A stretch of DNA of 56,499 nucleotides from a virus: positions 1 through 56,499 of the IMG/VR virus record IMGVR_UViG_3300023179_000129; one strand, written 5' to 3'. The stretch's first letter is position 1; each line of letters opens with the position of its first letter. Of the stretch, positions 44,188 through 53,373 are shown one piece after another. Under the pieces are notes generated by a model. That model saw only the letters and a program-made list of their open reading frames with translations. It ran no database searches and was not told the origin of the DNA. Made by a program: the position numbers and the translations under genes.

Positions 44188-45129
44188 TTAGATTTCTAAT
44201 ACGTTACAAATATTTGTAAGATTTTGATGTTGGTCTGTTGTTATTTGATTTGTTTGTTCCATAAGACTTTCACTATAAGTTGGTAATTGTTTTAGAAATA
44301 TTGGTAATTTAAAACTTTGGGCTTCTTTAACCGAAATCGGATTTAACTCTAAATTAGAGGGGAAATAAAATAAATCAGCCGCTTTATAAAAGTCATCGAC
44401 ATCATTTCTCTCGCCGTGTATAACGCAGTTCCCTGGTAATTGGTGCATCAACGGTCGCCAATATTCACTGAAGTTGACTGCTTGATTTCCAACAAAGTGA
44501 AACTGTATTGGTAATTCTTTAATCTGGGATAATCTTGCCAGTTCTATGAGTTCAGATTGATTTTTACCAGGAGTAAATAGACCAACGTTAAGCACATGTT
44601 TTATTTTAGGGTTAAAGTTGAGTTTTTCTTTGAAGGAATTTTTATCAAAATCTATATGTTGTATTGGATATTCCCAAACTTCAGCGTCAATATCCTGAAC
44701 TTCAGTCTTAAACTTTTTTAATGACCACTCCGATACTAATATGAATTTATCTGCTAAGTAGGTTAGTGTCTTAAAATCCGTTTGTGATGAGTGTGTGGTT
44801 ACAACAATTTTCCAAGTTCTGTTTTGGTCATATATTGAATTTAGTATGTCTCTATTTATAAATGTCTCTGGTATCTCTTCGAAGTGGATTACATCAGGAT
44901 TTATCAAGGATATAATGTTTAAAACATCAGATTTTTGACTACTTAGTGAGTAAAAATTTTGTTGTAATAAGTTTTTTATTCTATCTCTTTGAACAACATA
45001 CTTACCGCCGGTGATATCAGTCCACTCAACCACAGAAAATTGTATATCTTTTAGTGTCTCTAATTTTTTTAGAAGATACTGAGGTTGTCCTCCAGTTGAT
45101 AAATGCGGAGTAATAATTAAGACCTTCAT
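44188..45129 (-). CDS. Glycosyltransferase family 4-like
   Basis: This 313-residue GT-B protein begins V-L-I-I-T-P-H-L-S-T-G-G (residues 3-14), a donor-domain start typical of GT4. It has H-V-L-N-V-G-L-F-T-P-G-K-N-Q (about 184-197), F-H-F-V-G-N (about 220-225) and the sugar-nucleotide E-x7-E region Y-F-P-S-N-L-E-L-N-P-I-S-V-K-E-A. These are the R/K…E-x7-E features of retaining transferases. It lies between the repeat fibre (56 bases upstream) and the TibC-like enzyme (15 bases downstream), suggesting sequential sugar addition to one acceptor. The donor sugar is unknown. Confidence 0.85.
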   Translation of the reverse strand: MKVLIITPHLSTGGQPQYLLKKLETLKDIQFSVVEWTDITGGKYVVQRDRIKNLLQQNFYSLSSQKSDVLNIISLINPDVIHFEEIPETFINRDILNSIYDQNRTWKIVVTTHSSQTDFKTLTYLADKFILVSEWSLKKFKTEVQDIDAEVWEYPIQHIDFDKNSFKEKLNFNPKIKHVLNVGLFTPGKNQSELIELARLSQIKELPIQFHFVGNQAVNFSEYWRPLMHQLPGNCVIHGERNDVDDFYKAADLFYFPSNLELNPISVKEAQSFKLPIFLKQLPTYSESLMEQTNQITTDQHQNLTNICNVLEI

Positions 45130-45185
45130 TTTTTATCTCTTATACAAAAAAACAAAGTTAGTGTTTAGTAATATATTGATTTTTT

Positions 45186-48100
45186 CTAAGACCAAATTTG
45201 AATGTAGCCAAGAAGCGAGGTGAAGTCGTTAGACGTTGTGCTATCCATTATCAATTGGAAATCCCCACCAGTAAACGAAGTAACATCAATTGGTGTTGAT
45301 GCATCAGATAACGCGTATCTGTAGTATGTACCACTATTTGAGCACCACCCTATCGAATAGCAACAATAAGCGTTTCCCGCAGTTATAAAAATTTCCCCAA
45401 AAATTTCAGCTGTATGTCCATTTGATTGATCACCCGTAGTTGTGGTGGTAGTAAGAGTATCTGTGCCAAATTTTGTTGTTATTGAGACAGTAGGAGTATT
45501 ATCAGCGGATCCCCATTTCCCAGTGACTCTAAAATGGATGATTTTAGCGTTGTAGTTGATACTATCAGTAAAGAATTGAAGTGGGAAGTTTCTTGTGCCA
45601 AAATTTGATAAACCATCCATTAAATCTTTTGAAACTCCAATAGTATAGTTAATTAAGTTTGTTCTAGAATACATCGTTCTCATAGCAACGGTATGCAAAG
45701 TATCGACATTGGGAGTTGAAGAATTTAAAGAAGCACTTGTTCCACTTGTTCCGTTGGTGCCAGAAGTCCCAGAAGTACCAGAAGTGCCAGAAGTACCAGA
45801 AGTGCCAGAAATACCAGAAGTACCAGAAGTACCAGAAGTGCCAGAAATACCAGAAGTGCCAGAAATACCAGAAGTACCAGAAGTGCCAGAAATACCAGAA
45901 GTGCCAGAAGTACCAGAAGTGCCAGAAGTACCAGAAGTGCCAGAAATACCAGAAGTGCCAGAGGTGGAACCTGTCAATTGTGTTATCTGGCTAACTTGTA
46001 AAGAAACTGATGGATTCTCCGGTCTTGCGGGATTAGATTGAGTTCCTGAAGTATATAAAACGAAGTTTATGTTTTGAGAGGACCAATACACCTCAAGGTA
46101 GTCATTTGAGTTGCATTGAACTAACCAATTAAGTGATGTTATATTCTGTTGGTTAGCATTTGAAACGGTTAATTCGGATCTGGACCAGGTAACACCGACT
46201 CCATTTTTTTCTAACCAGAATTCTATATTACCTAAACCTGGTAGCAGTTTTGTAAGTTGTAAAACTATTTCTAACTGGTATGTTCCATCATTTACTAAGG
46301 TCACTTCCGTGTTATTATTAATATAAACACCATTAGAAAACTCGGTTGAATTATAAGATATCACATTAGCGGCGGTAGCACCTGCATTTGTTTGGGTAGT
46401 TGTATCGAAGAATCTTCCACAATATCCGTCAATTCCAGAAAAAGACGTTCCGGAAGAACCAGAGGTTCCTGACGTGCCAGATGTTCCTATACCTGAAGTC
46501 CCGGAGGTACCAGATGAACCTATCCCTGAAGTTCCAGATGTAGCAGAGGTTCCTGAGGTTCCTGAAGTGCCCGAGGTTCCTGACGTTCCTGATGTCCCGC
46601 TAAGTCCAGAAGTACCCGATAATCCAGAAGAACCTGAGGTGCCAGATGAGCCTATCCCAGAAGTTCCGGATGTAGCAGATGTTCCTGATGAACCAGAAGT
46701 TCCTGAAGTGGCGGAAGTGCCAGAAGTGCCCGATAATCCAGAAGACCCCGAGGTTCCGCTTGTAGTACCTTGTAGTAGATAGGTTACTTGTGAAACTCGT
46801 AGTGAAGCAGATGGATTCTCCGGTCTCGCGGGACCAGATTGAGTTCCTGAAGTATATAAAACGAAGTTTATGTTTTGAGAGGACCAATACACCTCAAGGT
46901 AGTCATTTGAGTTGCATTGAACTAACCAATTAAGTGATGTTATATTCTGTTGGTTAGCATTTGAAACGGTTAATTCGGATCTGGACCAGGTAACACCGAC
47001 TCCATTTTTTTCTAACCAGAATTCTATATTACCTAAACCTGGTAGCAGTTTTGTAAGTTGTAACTCAAGTGTTAACTCGTAAGTACCACCGTTAGATATT
47101 AAAACCTGTGAGTTGTTTGTAATTGAGACACCGTTTGAGAATTCTGTAGAGTTGAATGATATCACGTTTGCAGCAGTAGCGCCAGCATTACTTTGAACAG
47201 TGGTATCAAAGAAATGACCGTAATAAGCGTCTATCGGAACCCCAGATGTTCCTGAAGAACCTGATGTGCCATTTACACCGGAAGTTCCAGAGGTTCCACT
47301 TACTCCCGAAGTGCCGTTACCTGAAGTTCCTGAAGTTCCCGATGTTCCATTTATTCCAGAAGTTCCACTTATTCCAGATGTTCCATTTATTCCAGATGTT
47401 CCATTTATTCCAGAAGTTCCACTTATTCCAGATGTTCCATTTATTCCAGATGTTCCATTTATTCCAGAAGTTCCTGATGTGCCACTTATTCCAGAAGTTC
47501 CACTTATTCCAGATGTTCCATTTATTCCAGAAGTTCCTGATGTGCCACTTATTCCAGAAGTTCCACTTATTCCAGATGTTCCATTCACCCCGGAAGTTCC
47601 ATTTATTCCAGAAGTTCCTGATGTGCCACTTATTCCAGAAGTTCCTGATGTGCCACTTATTCCAGAAGTTCCACTTATTCCAGAAGTTCCTGATGTGCCA
47701 TTTATTCCAGAAGTTCCTGATGTGCCATTTATTCCAGAAGTTCCACTTATTCCAGAAGTTCCTGATGTGCCATTTATTCCAGAAGTTCCTGATGTGCCAT
47801 TTATTCCAGAAGTCCCAGACGAACCAGAAACACCCGAAGTTCCTGATGTTCCACTGATACCGGTGCCACCAGTTCCGATTAGCGCTATTTGAGAATCAAC
47901 ATAGAATTTGGTTATTAAAGACTGTGAAACAAAAGTTCCCGTGTAATCCTGTGTATATTCTAAACCTCTCAGATTACCAACTGTGATAGAGGCAGTTTGC
48001 GAGGATATCGAAAAATTGTTATTTGATGTTAAATCTAGACTATCAAAACTTATTAAATCAATAGAATCTCCGTATAAGTCTATATTTCCAGAGTTGGAAT

Positions 48101-49538
48101 CAACTAAAAAGACACCACCATCTAATTGAACATCGACTACAGATCCAGTCATTGATAGGTTAGAAAAGTCATTAATATTTAAGTCATATCCATTTGCATT
48201 TATTGTAGTATTTTGGGATAAAGTGCCTCCTAAAATAATTCGGCCTGAATCAAGAGATAATCCATTATCTATGTCTATCCATTGAAAATCTCCCGACCCG
48301 TCGTTAGATAACAGATAACCCGCTGTAGCACCTCCATTTAATCCAGTATTTAATTTAGAAGCAGTTAGAGAGCCGTCTATGACCTGTGCAGAAGCCGAAG
48401 GTCCAAAGATTGTATTAGATTGGGTAAATTGAATTGTAGTAGTGTTTGCAAATTGCGTGTTAGAAGGAGTTCCAGTAGTAAGTGAAATTAGAGCCAAGCT
48501 CCCAAAGTTAGAAAAGGTCCCTCCACTCATAACTAAATTTCCATTAGCAATCACAACTTGTCCATAATTAACCAATGTTCCAACTATCTCTAAATCAGCG
48601 TAAACCCAATACTGATAATGAGGTGGCACAACGATATAGTCAAAAGAATCTACATAGTATTTTACATTAAAAAGGTCTTCATTATTATAGGGTCTATTTA
48701 ACTGAAAATAAGTTCCATCGTAAACCAAACTATAGACTACATTAGCAACGATATCATAAGGATTTAGCGAAACAAGTCCACTCTGAGAGGGTTTTTTTAT
48801 AATAACTGGTCCTAAGTTATTAACATTCAAGGAAGCCGTCATTCCTACGTTTGTAGCAGAGAACTTTGTGAAAAAAAGAACATCCTTAGTGTAATTATCA
48901 AATATCGGAGATGAGTTAGCCGAATAAGTAGCCCCATTTGAGGTAGTGGCTACGATATCTCTGTTTTGACCCACTAACTCTTTATTCCAGGTTCCAAAAG
49001 GGAAAGGATATAAACCACCATAGGTTTCATATCTGTAAATAGAATTGTCTTCGTTATCAACTCTTACCGACATACCATCTGTTGGTGTTGTTCCAACCCA
49101 CTGACTAAGTGTAGAATTCCACTCCACTACATAGCCTGATGAGAAACTGCCCCAGTTTGGACCAGTTGGTAGGTTCCCTAAAATGTATCTATCTCCGTTT
49201 GACGGAGAGAGTGGTTCGGCATTTAGAACAGAAAGAACCGAATCAATCCATTCGCCACTACCACCCGACCCAGAGCCATTAAACTGAGTCCAGTTCAAAT
49301 TATCAACAATATTAGTATTAGCGAGATTATATTTTAACTGATATGTTTTATCTTGAGAAGTGACATAAACTAACATACCCCACTCGCGACGCTCTTGTAT
49401 AATGTTGTTTCTACCAGAGATTGAATTAACAGTATGCAAACCTCCTTTTATTTCATAAGCATAAGCGGTAGCAATTCTATCATTTGAATCTGCTGGTCTT
49501 ATTGAAGAGGTTATTAAAGTTCCTGTGTTTAAGCTCAT
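45186..49538 (-). CDS. Large fibre protein with collagen-like Gly-Thr-Ser repeats
   Basis: This 1450-residue protein has an N-terminal region (about residues 90-185) resembling DUF2793-type fibre domains (S-N-G-D-R-Y-I-L…W-V-G-T-T-P-T-D-G). A beta-helix-like stretch follows to about 545. Three arrays of G-x-S/N triplets, mostly G-T-S, G-I-S, G-I-N and G-S-S, lie at about 554-768, 923-1033 and 1191-1264. They are separated by two nearly identical 140-residue beta-sandwich domains (C1q/TNF-like; F-D-T-T…[10 protein letters not shown]). A distinct C-terminal beta domain ends the chain. It is probably a trimeric tail or head fibre for host binding. The Thr/Ser-rich arrays are candidates for glycosylation by the enzymes just downstream. 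Confidence 0.85.
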   Translation of the reverse strand: MSLNTGTLITSSIRPADSNDRIATAYAYEIKGGLHTVNSISGRNNIIQERREWGMLVYVTSQDKTYQLKYNLANTNIVDNLNWTQFNGSGSGGSGEWIDSVLSVLNAEPLSPSNGDRYILGNLPTGPNWGSFSSGYVVEWNSTLSQWVGTTPTDGMSVRVDNEDNSIYRYETYGGLYPFPFGTWNKELVGQNRDIVATTSNGATYSANSSPIFDNYTKDVLFFTKFSATNVGMTASLNVNNLGPVIIKKPSQSGLVSLNPYDIVANVVYSLVYDGTYFQLNRPYNNEDLFNVKYYVDSFDYIVVPPHYQYWVYADLEIVGTLVNYGQVVIANGNLVMSGGTFSNFGSLALISLTTGTPSNTQFANTTTIQFTQSNTIFGPSASAQVIDGSLTASKLNTGLNGGATAGYLLSNDGSGDFQWIDIDNGLSLDSGRIILGGTLSQNTTINANGYDLNINDFSNLSMTGSVVDVQLDGGVFLVDSNSGNIDLYGDSIDLISFDSLDLTSNNNFSISSQTASITVGNLRGLEYTQDYTGTFVSQSLITKFYVDSQIALIGTGGTGISGTSGTSGVSGSSGTSGINGTSGTSGINGTSGTSGISGTSGINGTSGTSGINGTSGTSGISGTSGISGTSGTSGISGTSGTSGINGTSGVNGTSGISGTSGISGTSGTSGINGTSGISGTSGISGTSGTSGINGTSGINGTSGISGTSGINGTSGINGTSGISGTSGINGTSGTSGTSGNGTSGVSGTSGTSGVNGTSGSSGTSGVPIDAYYGHFFDTTVQSNAGATAANVISFNSTEFSNGVSITNNSQVLISNGGTYELTLELQLTKLLPGLGNIEFWLEKNGVGVTWSRSELTVSNANQQNITSLNWLVQCNSNDYLEVYWSSQNINFVLYTSGTQSGPARPENPSASLRVSQVTYLLQGTTSGTSGSSGLSGTSGTSATSGTSGSSGTSATSGTSGIGSSGTSGSSGLSGTSGLSGTSGTSGTSGTSGTSGTSATSGTSGIGSSGTSGTSGIGTSGTSGTSGSSGTSFSGIDGYCGRFFDTTTQTNAGATAANVISYNSTEFSNGVYINNNTEVTLVNDGTYQLEIVLQLTKLLPGLGNIEFWLEKNGVGVTWSRSELTVSNANQQNITSLNWLVQCNSNDYLEVYWSSQNINFVLYTSGTQSNPARPENPSVSLQVSQITQLTGSTSGTSGISGTSGTSGTSGTSGTSGISGTSGTSGISGTSGISGTSGTSGTSGISGTSGTSGTSGTSGTSGTNGTSGTSASLNSSTPNVDTLHTVAMRTMYSRTNLINYTIGVSKDLMDGLSNFGTRNFPLQFFTDSINYNAKIIHFRVTGKWGSADNTPTVSITTKFGTDTLTTTTTTGDQSNGHTAEIFGEIFITAGNAYCCYSIGWCSNSGTYYRYALSDASTPIDVTSFTGGDFQLIMDSTTSNDFTSLLGYIQIWS
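45745..45965 (-). repeat. Gly-x-Ser coding repeat array 3
   Basis: A tandem array of 9-base units (minus strand ggyacttct-type) encodes Gly-Thr-Ser triplets near the fibre C-terminus. The plus strand shows a long antisense Pro-Glu-Val frame that is not a gene. Confidence 0.9.
46035..46262 (-). repeat. Direct repeat copy 1 (228 bases) in fibre gene
   Basis: By eye, identical to 46836-47063, offset by 801 bases. It encodes the C-terminal half of the second beta-sandwich domain. Flanking parts of the domains differ at many sites, so the identity has been kept by recent copying. Confidence 0.85.
46440..46770 (-). repeat. Gly-x-Ser coding repeat array 2
   Basis: Tandem Gly-Thr-Ser, Gly-Ser-Ser and Ala-Thr-Ser triplets between the two beta-sandwich domains. 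The units are more diverged than in array 3. Confidence 0.9.
46836..47063 (-). repeat. Direct repeat copy 2 (228 bases) in fibre gene
   Basis: Copy of 46035-46262, in the first beta-sandwich domain. Confidence 0.85.
47235..47875 (-). repeat. Gly-x-Ser/Asn coding repeat array 1
   Basis: The longest array (about 214 residues). A higher-order DNA unit of 18-27 bases is visible (plus strand attccagaagttcc…), encoding Gly-Thr-Ser-Gly-Ile-Asn/Ser periods. Confidence 0.9.
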
Positions 49539-49549
49539 ATTCTTATTTA

Positions 49550-50569
49550 TTAAATTATTTCAACGTCTACTGGTGAATTATATGCAGTGTTAGTAACCCA
49601 AACCTCATAGTCTGTTCCACTAAAACCGTGTGAATTAACAAAAGGTGATGATGTGCGAACCTTAGTAAACGCCGTATTAATAACTCCATTAACTTTGAAT
49701 ATAGGAGAGGTTGCTTGAGGAACTGTCGAAGGCCATGCAAATATTAAATACTGACCATTTCCATTTATTGATTTATAGGTTTTTGATTTACTAACTGAAA
49801 ATTCTTCTCCATATAAAACCCCATTGGCTCCTGCTCCAGTAAGTGATAATATAGCAGAATCAGTACATAAAGAGGCTACAGAAGAAGCCGAGCCTGGATA
49901 AAGTGTTAGATTTGGATTTCCAATTGGAGTAAGATTTATCTTCCCCCAATATATTTTATTTTGCCAATATAAAGTTTGTGTTCCGGTAACAACATTAACA
50001 CCGTCTGAAACAGAAATTATAAAAGAATTGCTCTCTGAGGCTGTAATTGGACTGAGACTATGAGTAGCCGACGAGACGTGCGTCCCAGAGTATGGAGGAA
50101 ACGACTTTGCCACAGAATCAACAGTCAATGTACCAGGGATAAGAGCTACAGACCCAAGAGTCACATTATAGTTAAGAGTAACTGACAAAGGAGAACCAAA
50201 CTCCAACACACCACTACCTATTGGAGAAATAGAAGGTGCGGGTCGAACATAGGGGTAAAAAACACGGTCTAAAAGTTGTTGAATAGTACCACTAAAAGTA
50301 GAACCCTGAGATACACCACCAACATTACCAGTGTAATATGACGGCGTTGGAGAATTATAAGTAACAGAGGCACTTCCCAATCCGGCCAAACTCGCCGAAA
50401 AAGAATCAATTTTTTGCCACAGAGTATAAGTGACATCTCGAACATTGAAAGCATCAATAGCCCCTGAATTATTATCTAACAAACCAAGTAATAACTCATC
50501 TACGGTCGAAAATTCATGACTCACTGAAACAGTAGAACCAGAAACAGAATATGTGCTAATTATTGCCAT
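49550..50569 (-). CDS. Structural protein of unknown type, upstream of the repeat fibre
   Basis: This 339-residue protein is almost entirely beta-type: rich in Ser, Thr, Gly, Val and Asn, with few charged residues. It has Ig-like spacing in the middle (about residues 110-210) and a C-terminal domain with Y-L-I-F-A-W-P. It has no signal peptide. It precedes the 1450-residue fibre by 11 bases in one operon, so it is probably another adhesin, fibre or baseplate-attached part. No named family is recognised. Confidence 0.75.
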   Translation of the reverse strand: MAIISTYSVSGSTVSVSHEFSTVDELLLGLLDNNSGAIDAFNVRDVTYTLWQKIDSFSASLAGLGSASVTYNSPTPSYYTGNVGGVSQGSTFSGTIQQLLDRVFYPYVRPAPSISPIGSGVLEFGSPLSVTLNYNVTLGSVALIPGTLTVDSVAKSFPPYSGTHVSSATHSLSPITASESNSFIISVSDGVNVVTGTQTLYWQNKIYWGKINLTPIGNPNLTLYPGSASSVASLCTDSAILSLTGAGANGVLYGEEFSVSKSKTYKSINGNGQYLIFAWPSTVPQATSPIFKVNGVINTAFTKVRTSSPFVNSHGFSGTDYEVWVTNTAYNSPVDVEII

Positions 50570-50645
50570 TTAAAGATAAGTTTTGAAATTATATATTAAA
50601 AATGGAAACCTCAATATAAGATATTATAACATGATGTTTCATGAA

Positions 50646-51344
50646 TTAAGAAACAAAAAGATAATAGTTGCCTGATTTTGCCACAAAATCCCACTCGTCG
50701 CCGAATTCTTTTGTCAGCACAGACGTTATAATTTCCTCGCTAAGATCGTTCTCGAGTTTTTCTTTTAGTTTTTCCTCGTCAATTATATCAGAAAATTTTA
50801 TTTTAATTCCCGGAAGTAACTCCTTAGTTTCTTCGATTGTTTTGGCCAATATCGACTCCATTAAGTTTAACTTAATCAGATCCATATCTTCTTGGTCAAA
50901 AACAATAACATATAAATCATTGCTATCCCAGTCTATAATCTTAAATAAATGCTTGCTAGGGTCTACTATATCTACTGCGCTTAGGTCAATATCAAAATAA
51001 TTGGAAATGCTTTTTTCATGACCAAGCTCCGAATTTTCTATTCCCTTGAATAAATTAAATTTTATATTACCGTCGATATCTTGTCTAAAATTAAAACTTT
51101 CAAATGTCAACACCCCATCTAATTCCATAGCGCACCTATCTTCTATCACGTCTCTTAAAATTTTATCAGCACCCGAAATTTCATTCATGCCATTTCTAGA
51201 TAAAAATTGTTTGAATCGTTTCCCATCAGGATTGAGGTAGTTTTTCAAAGAAGAAGGTTTTATTCCCCAGTCTGTGATATACTCATCGACTAATTGATTT
51301 ACCTTTTGATAGTATTCATTAGCTATTTCTCGATTGTTTATCAT
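50646..51344 (-). CDS. Protein of unknown function
   Basis: This 232-residue acidic protein has helical N- and C-terminal regions (E-E-K-L-K-E-K-L-E-N-D-L-S-E-E near the end) and a short central alpha/beta part. It has no recognised motif. It starts two bases after the stop of the small tagged zinc-ribbon gene, so the two form an operon on the minus strand. Confidence 0.65.
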   Translation of the reverse strand: MINNREIANEYYQKVNQLVDEYITDWGIKPSSLKNYLNPDGKRFKQFLSRNGMNEISGADKILRDVIEDRCAMELDGVLTFESFNFRQDIDGNIKFNLFKGIENSELGHEKSISNYFDIDLSAVDIVDPSKHLFKIIDWDSNDLYVIVFDQEDMDLIKLNLMESILAKTIEETKELLPGIKIKFSDIIDEEKLKEKLENDLSEEIITSVLTKEFGDEWDFVAKSGNYYLFVS

Positions 51345-51346
51345 TT

Positions 51347-51604
51347 TTACAAAAATAATTTTCGATATTCGAATGATTCTTGGATATCCTGAATCTCCGA
51401 CTCCTGTAGAGATTCAAATTCTTCCTTACTCAACTCCTCTATATTTGTTGAATTGCAATCCGGGCAGTTAGTTAACGAGGCGTTAGCCTCGCTGAAATTA
51501 TTATCGCAATCATCACAGTGATAATACATTAAATTCTGGTAATCTGTTTTACTATAGTCAACATTTCCAAATTCGAATGTTTCAAAAGTTTTAATCCATT
51601 TCAT
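51347..51604 (-). CDS. Zinc-ribbon protein with capsid-targeting-like N-terminus
   Basis: The start is ATG 51604 (M-K-W-I-K-T-F-E-T-F-E), which aligns the protein with the shared N-terminal motif; seven residues upstream are dropped. The 85-residue product has C-D-D-C (about residues 30-33) and C-P-D-C (about 47-50), a four-Cys zinc ribbon like those of rubredoxin-type or RNA-polymerase-associated small proteins, and an acidic C-terminus. If the motif is a head signal, this zinc protein would enter the cell with the DNA. Confidence 0.7.
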   Translation of the reverse strand: MKWIKTFETFEFGNVDYSKTDYQNLMYYHCDDCDNNFSEANASLTNCPDCNSTNIEELSKEEFESLQESEIQDIQESFEYRKLFL

Positions 51605-51607
51605 AAC

Positions 51608-51618
51608 ATATATATTAA
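51608..51618 (-). promoter_or_regulatory. AT-rich late-type promoter element
   Basis: The minus strand reads taatatatatg directly upstream of ATG 51604. Confidence 0.4.
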
Positions 51619-51650
51619 TAATCATAAATGTCTTTTACACTCGGACAATT

Positions 51651-51660
51651 TTAATATATA
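51651..51660 (+). promoter_or_regulatory. AT-rich late-type promoter element
   Basis: ttaatatata lies four bases before ATG 51665, a close match to the recurrent element. Confidence 0.5.
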
Positions 51661-51664
51661 AGAA

Positions 51665-52567
51665 ATGAATTTATCTCAACTAAAAGATTTTTATAATAAA
51701 AAACCAGTCGAGTTTGTCATTAAAGAAAATTATGATTTAATTGAAGATAACGAATACATACCAAGATTTTCCCTAAAAAATATAAAAGAAATTGCAAATA
51801 TTCCAATAAATAGTCCTATAAAATACACAGATGACATTATATCAAAAGCCATTAAATATGGCATGATATTTCTTATTAATTATAAAGGCGAAGAAGACAC
51901 CCATTTTGCTGGCCACGAACGAGTTATTTACCCTATGGTTCTTGGAAAGTCGTCTAAAGGAAAAAACTTACTTAGGGGCTGGCATTTAAATGGTTGGTCA
52001 GTCTCAAATAAAAGACATATTAATAAAATCTGGAGATTATTTAGAACAGACAGAATTTTATCACTAACTTTTACCGGGTCATTTTACAGATTACCACCGG
52101 CAGGGTATAATATGAATGACAGGGGAATGCGGGGCGGAATTATTGCAAAAGCCGATTTTAATGAAATTAGAAGAAATCAACAAAACCTAGTCAAGCAAAA
52201 TAAAATTCAAAATAGAGAAGAAGTCGAAATGGGAACTCCCGAAAGAACGTTTGTTTCAATCAGAGTCAAAGATACAAAATCAGAAGTCGACTTATTGAAT
52301 CCCTTTCAAAATGCTTATATAACCAGTGTTAAAGACAGGGCTGGTCTTAGAATCTCGTTTTTGCGTTCCATTTTTGGAAATAAATTTATAGCCGTGCTAG
52401 GTGCAATGGGTCAACCAGGAAACACTGTTAAGGTCTTCAGTGATGACGGAACTCAAGTTGGAGTATTTAAGGTTTTAGATTCTATCACCGGTGACGTGCT
52501 TAAGAGTATAAAAAATGTTAAAGGAAATTCAAAATATCAGCTTTACCTATTTGATAAGAAGATATAA
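51665..52567 (+). CDS. WYL-like domain protein
   Basis: In this 300-residue protein, residues about 70-140 follow the WYL domain pattern: F-L-I-N-Y-K-G-E-E, then H-E-R-V-I-Y-P-M-V-L-G, L-R-G-W-H-L-N-G and I-W-R-L-F-R-T-D-R-I-L-S-L. WYL domains bind nucleic acid or small ligands and occur in bacterial regulators and in small phage proteins. The basic stretch after it (R-R-N-Q-Q-N-L-V-K-Q-N-K) and a C-terminal beta domain (about 195-300) are unassigned. It is transcribed alone, with its own promoter element and terminator. Confidence 0.55.
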   Translation: MNLSQLKDFYNKKPVEFVIKENYDLIEDNEYIPRFSLKNIKEIANIPINSPIKYTDDIISKAIKYGMIFLINYKGEEDTHFAGHERVIYPMVLGKSSKGKNLLRGWHLNGWSVSNKRHINKIWRLFRTDRILSLTFTGSFYRLPPAGYNMNDRGMRGGIIAKADFNEIRRNQQNLVKQNKIQNREEVEMGTPERTFVSIRVKDTKSEVDLLNPFQNAYITSVKDRAGLRISFLRSIFGNKFIAVLGAMGQPGNTVKVFSDDGTQVGVFKVLDSITGDVLKSIKNVKGNSKYQLYLFDKKI

Positions 52568-52596
52568 AAAAACCCAAACTTCATTCGGGTTTTTCA
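52566..52596. terminator. Terminator between convergent genes
   Basis: AAAAACCC and GGGTTTTT form a stem around an 11-base loop, with A/T runs at both ends. It separates the WYL-like gene from the converging tagged gene. Confidence 0.75.
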
Positions 52597-52621
52597 AAAA
52601 TTTCTATTACTATGTAAATTA

Positions 52622-53341
52622 TTATCTAAAATTTCTAAATCTCCTCAAGCTTTCTTTTTGAATTTCTTCTTTCATTCTGTTGCCATCTGGTTCTAGATCA
52701 CCATCTTCTATTTCATCGTCTTCATCTGACATGTTATGATCCATTTTGTGATTGTGGTGGTGAGGATCTTCGTGTGTTGCAAAGAAGTTGAATACATGTT
52801 CAATGTTTTCGGCTGCTACAGAAATATGATCTGAAGCCCAGTCATGCTCACTTAAAATATGGTCTAACATCTCTTCATCCATTTCTAGTAATTCATCCAC
52901 TAATCTTTTAATAGTTTCTAAATTTGAAAAAAACATATAGTTTTGAGTCTCTTGGTGTTCCTTCAAACTCTTAAGCGTTTTTGCCAAATTGGCTCTTTTT
53001 TTCATCAAAGCTGTAATAGTTTTCTCTTCACCTTTTACTTTAATTTTAGTTCCAACTTCCCCGTTTACAATCTTTTTTAGAATACCATCAGGAATTTTTT
53101 CATCCATATCATACCCCAATTGGCGATGCAGGGCACCTTTCTTCATTTTAGTTTCTTTAATCCAGTCGTTATTTTTTTTCTCAGAATGTGGCATCATTTG
53201 GTCTTCCATTTCTCGGCACATCATTGATAATTCAGCATTAGAGCAGTTTACTAAGTCGCTCATAGAGTGACCGTTTCTACACAACATGCTACACATCTCT
53301 TCTCGAGACATATAATTTTCAAAAGTTTTTATAATTTTCAT
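52622..53341 (-). CDS. His-rich protein with capsid-targeting-like N-terminus
   Basis: This 239-residue protein starts M-K-I-I-K-T-F-E-N-Y-M-S-R-E-E, the shared motif. It contains a Met/Cys-rich segment (C-S-M-L-C-R-N-G-H-S-M, about residues 17-27), a helical middle, and a His-rich stretch H-E-D-P-H-H-H-N-H-K-M-D-H (about 190-202), followed by an acidic tail. The His/Met/Cys content suggests metal binding. The family is not recognised. It is expressed from its own AT-rich promoter, beside the PPK2 gene. Confidence 0.7.
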   Translation of the reverse strand: MKIIKTFENYMSREEMCSMLCRNGHSMSDLVNCSNAELSMMCREMEDQMMPHSEKKNNDWIKETKMKKGALHRQLGYDMDEKIPDGILKKIVNGEVGTKIKVKGEEKTITALMKKRANLAKTLKSLKEHQETQNYMFFSNLETIKRLVDELLEMDEEMLDHILSEHDWASDHISVAAENIEHVFNFFATHEDPHHHNHKMDHNMSDEDDEIEDGDLEPDGNRMKEEIQKESLRRFRNFR

Positions 53342-53356
53342 TTTGTTATTTTTTTT

Positions 53357-53370
53357 ATTATATATTAAAT
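53357..53370 (-). promoter_or_regulatory. AT-rich late-type promoter element
   Basis: The minus strand reads atttaatatataat about 16 bases upstream of ATG 53341. It also overlaps the end of the PPK2 gene's intergenic space. Confidence 0.5.
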
Positions 53371-53373
53371 AAT

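Noticed and set aside
45709-47892. Long plus-strand frames of Pro-Glu-Val and Phe-Gln-Lys repeats opposite the fibre gene
   Set aside because: They are antisense shadows of the Gly-Thr-Ser coding repeats, with no start context or domain of their own.
50668-51240. Ser-rich plus-strand frames opposite the 232-residue gene
   Set aside because: Antisense shadows with no promoter or start context.
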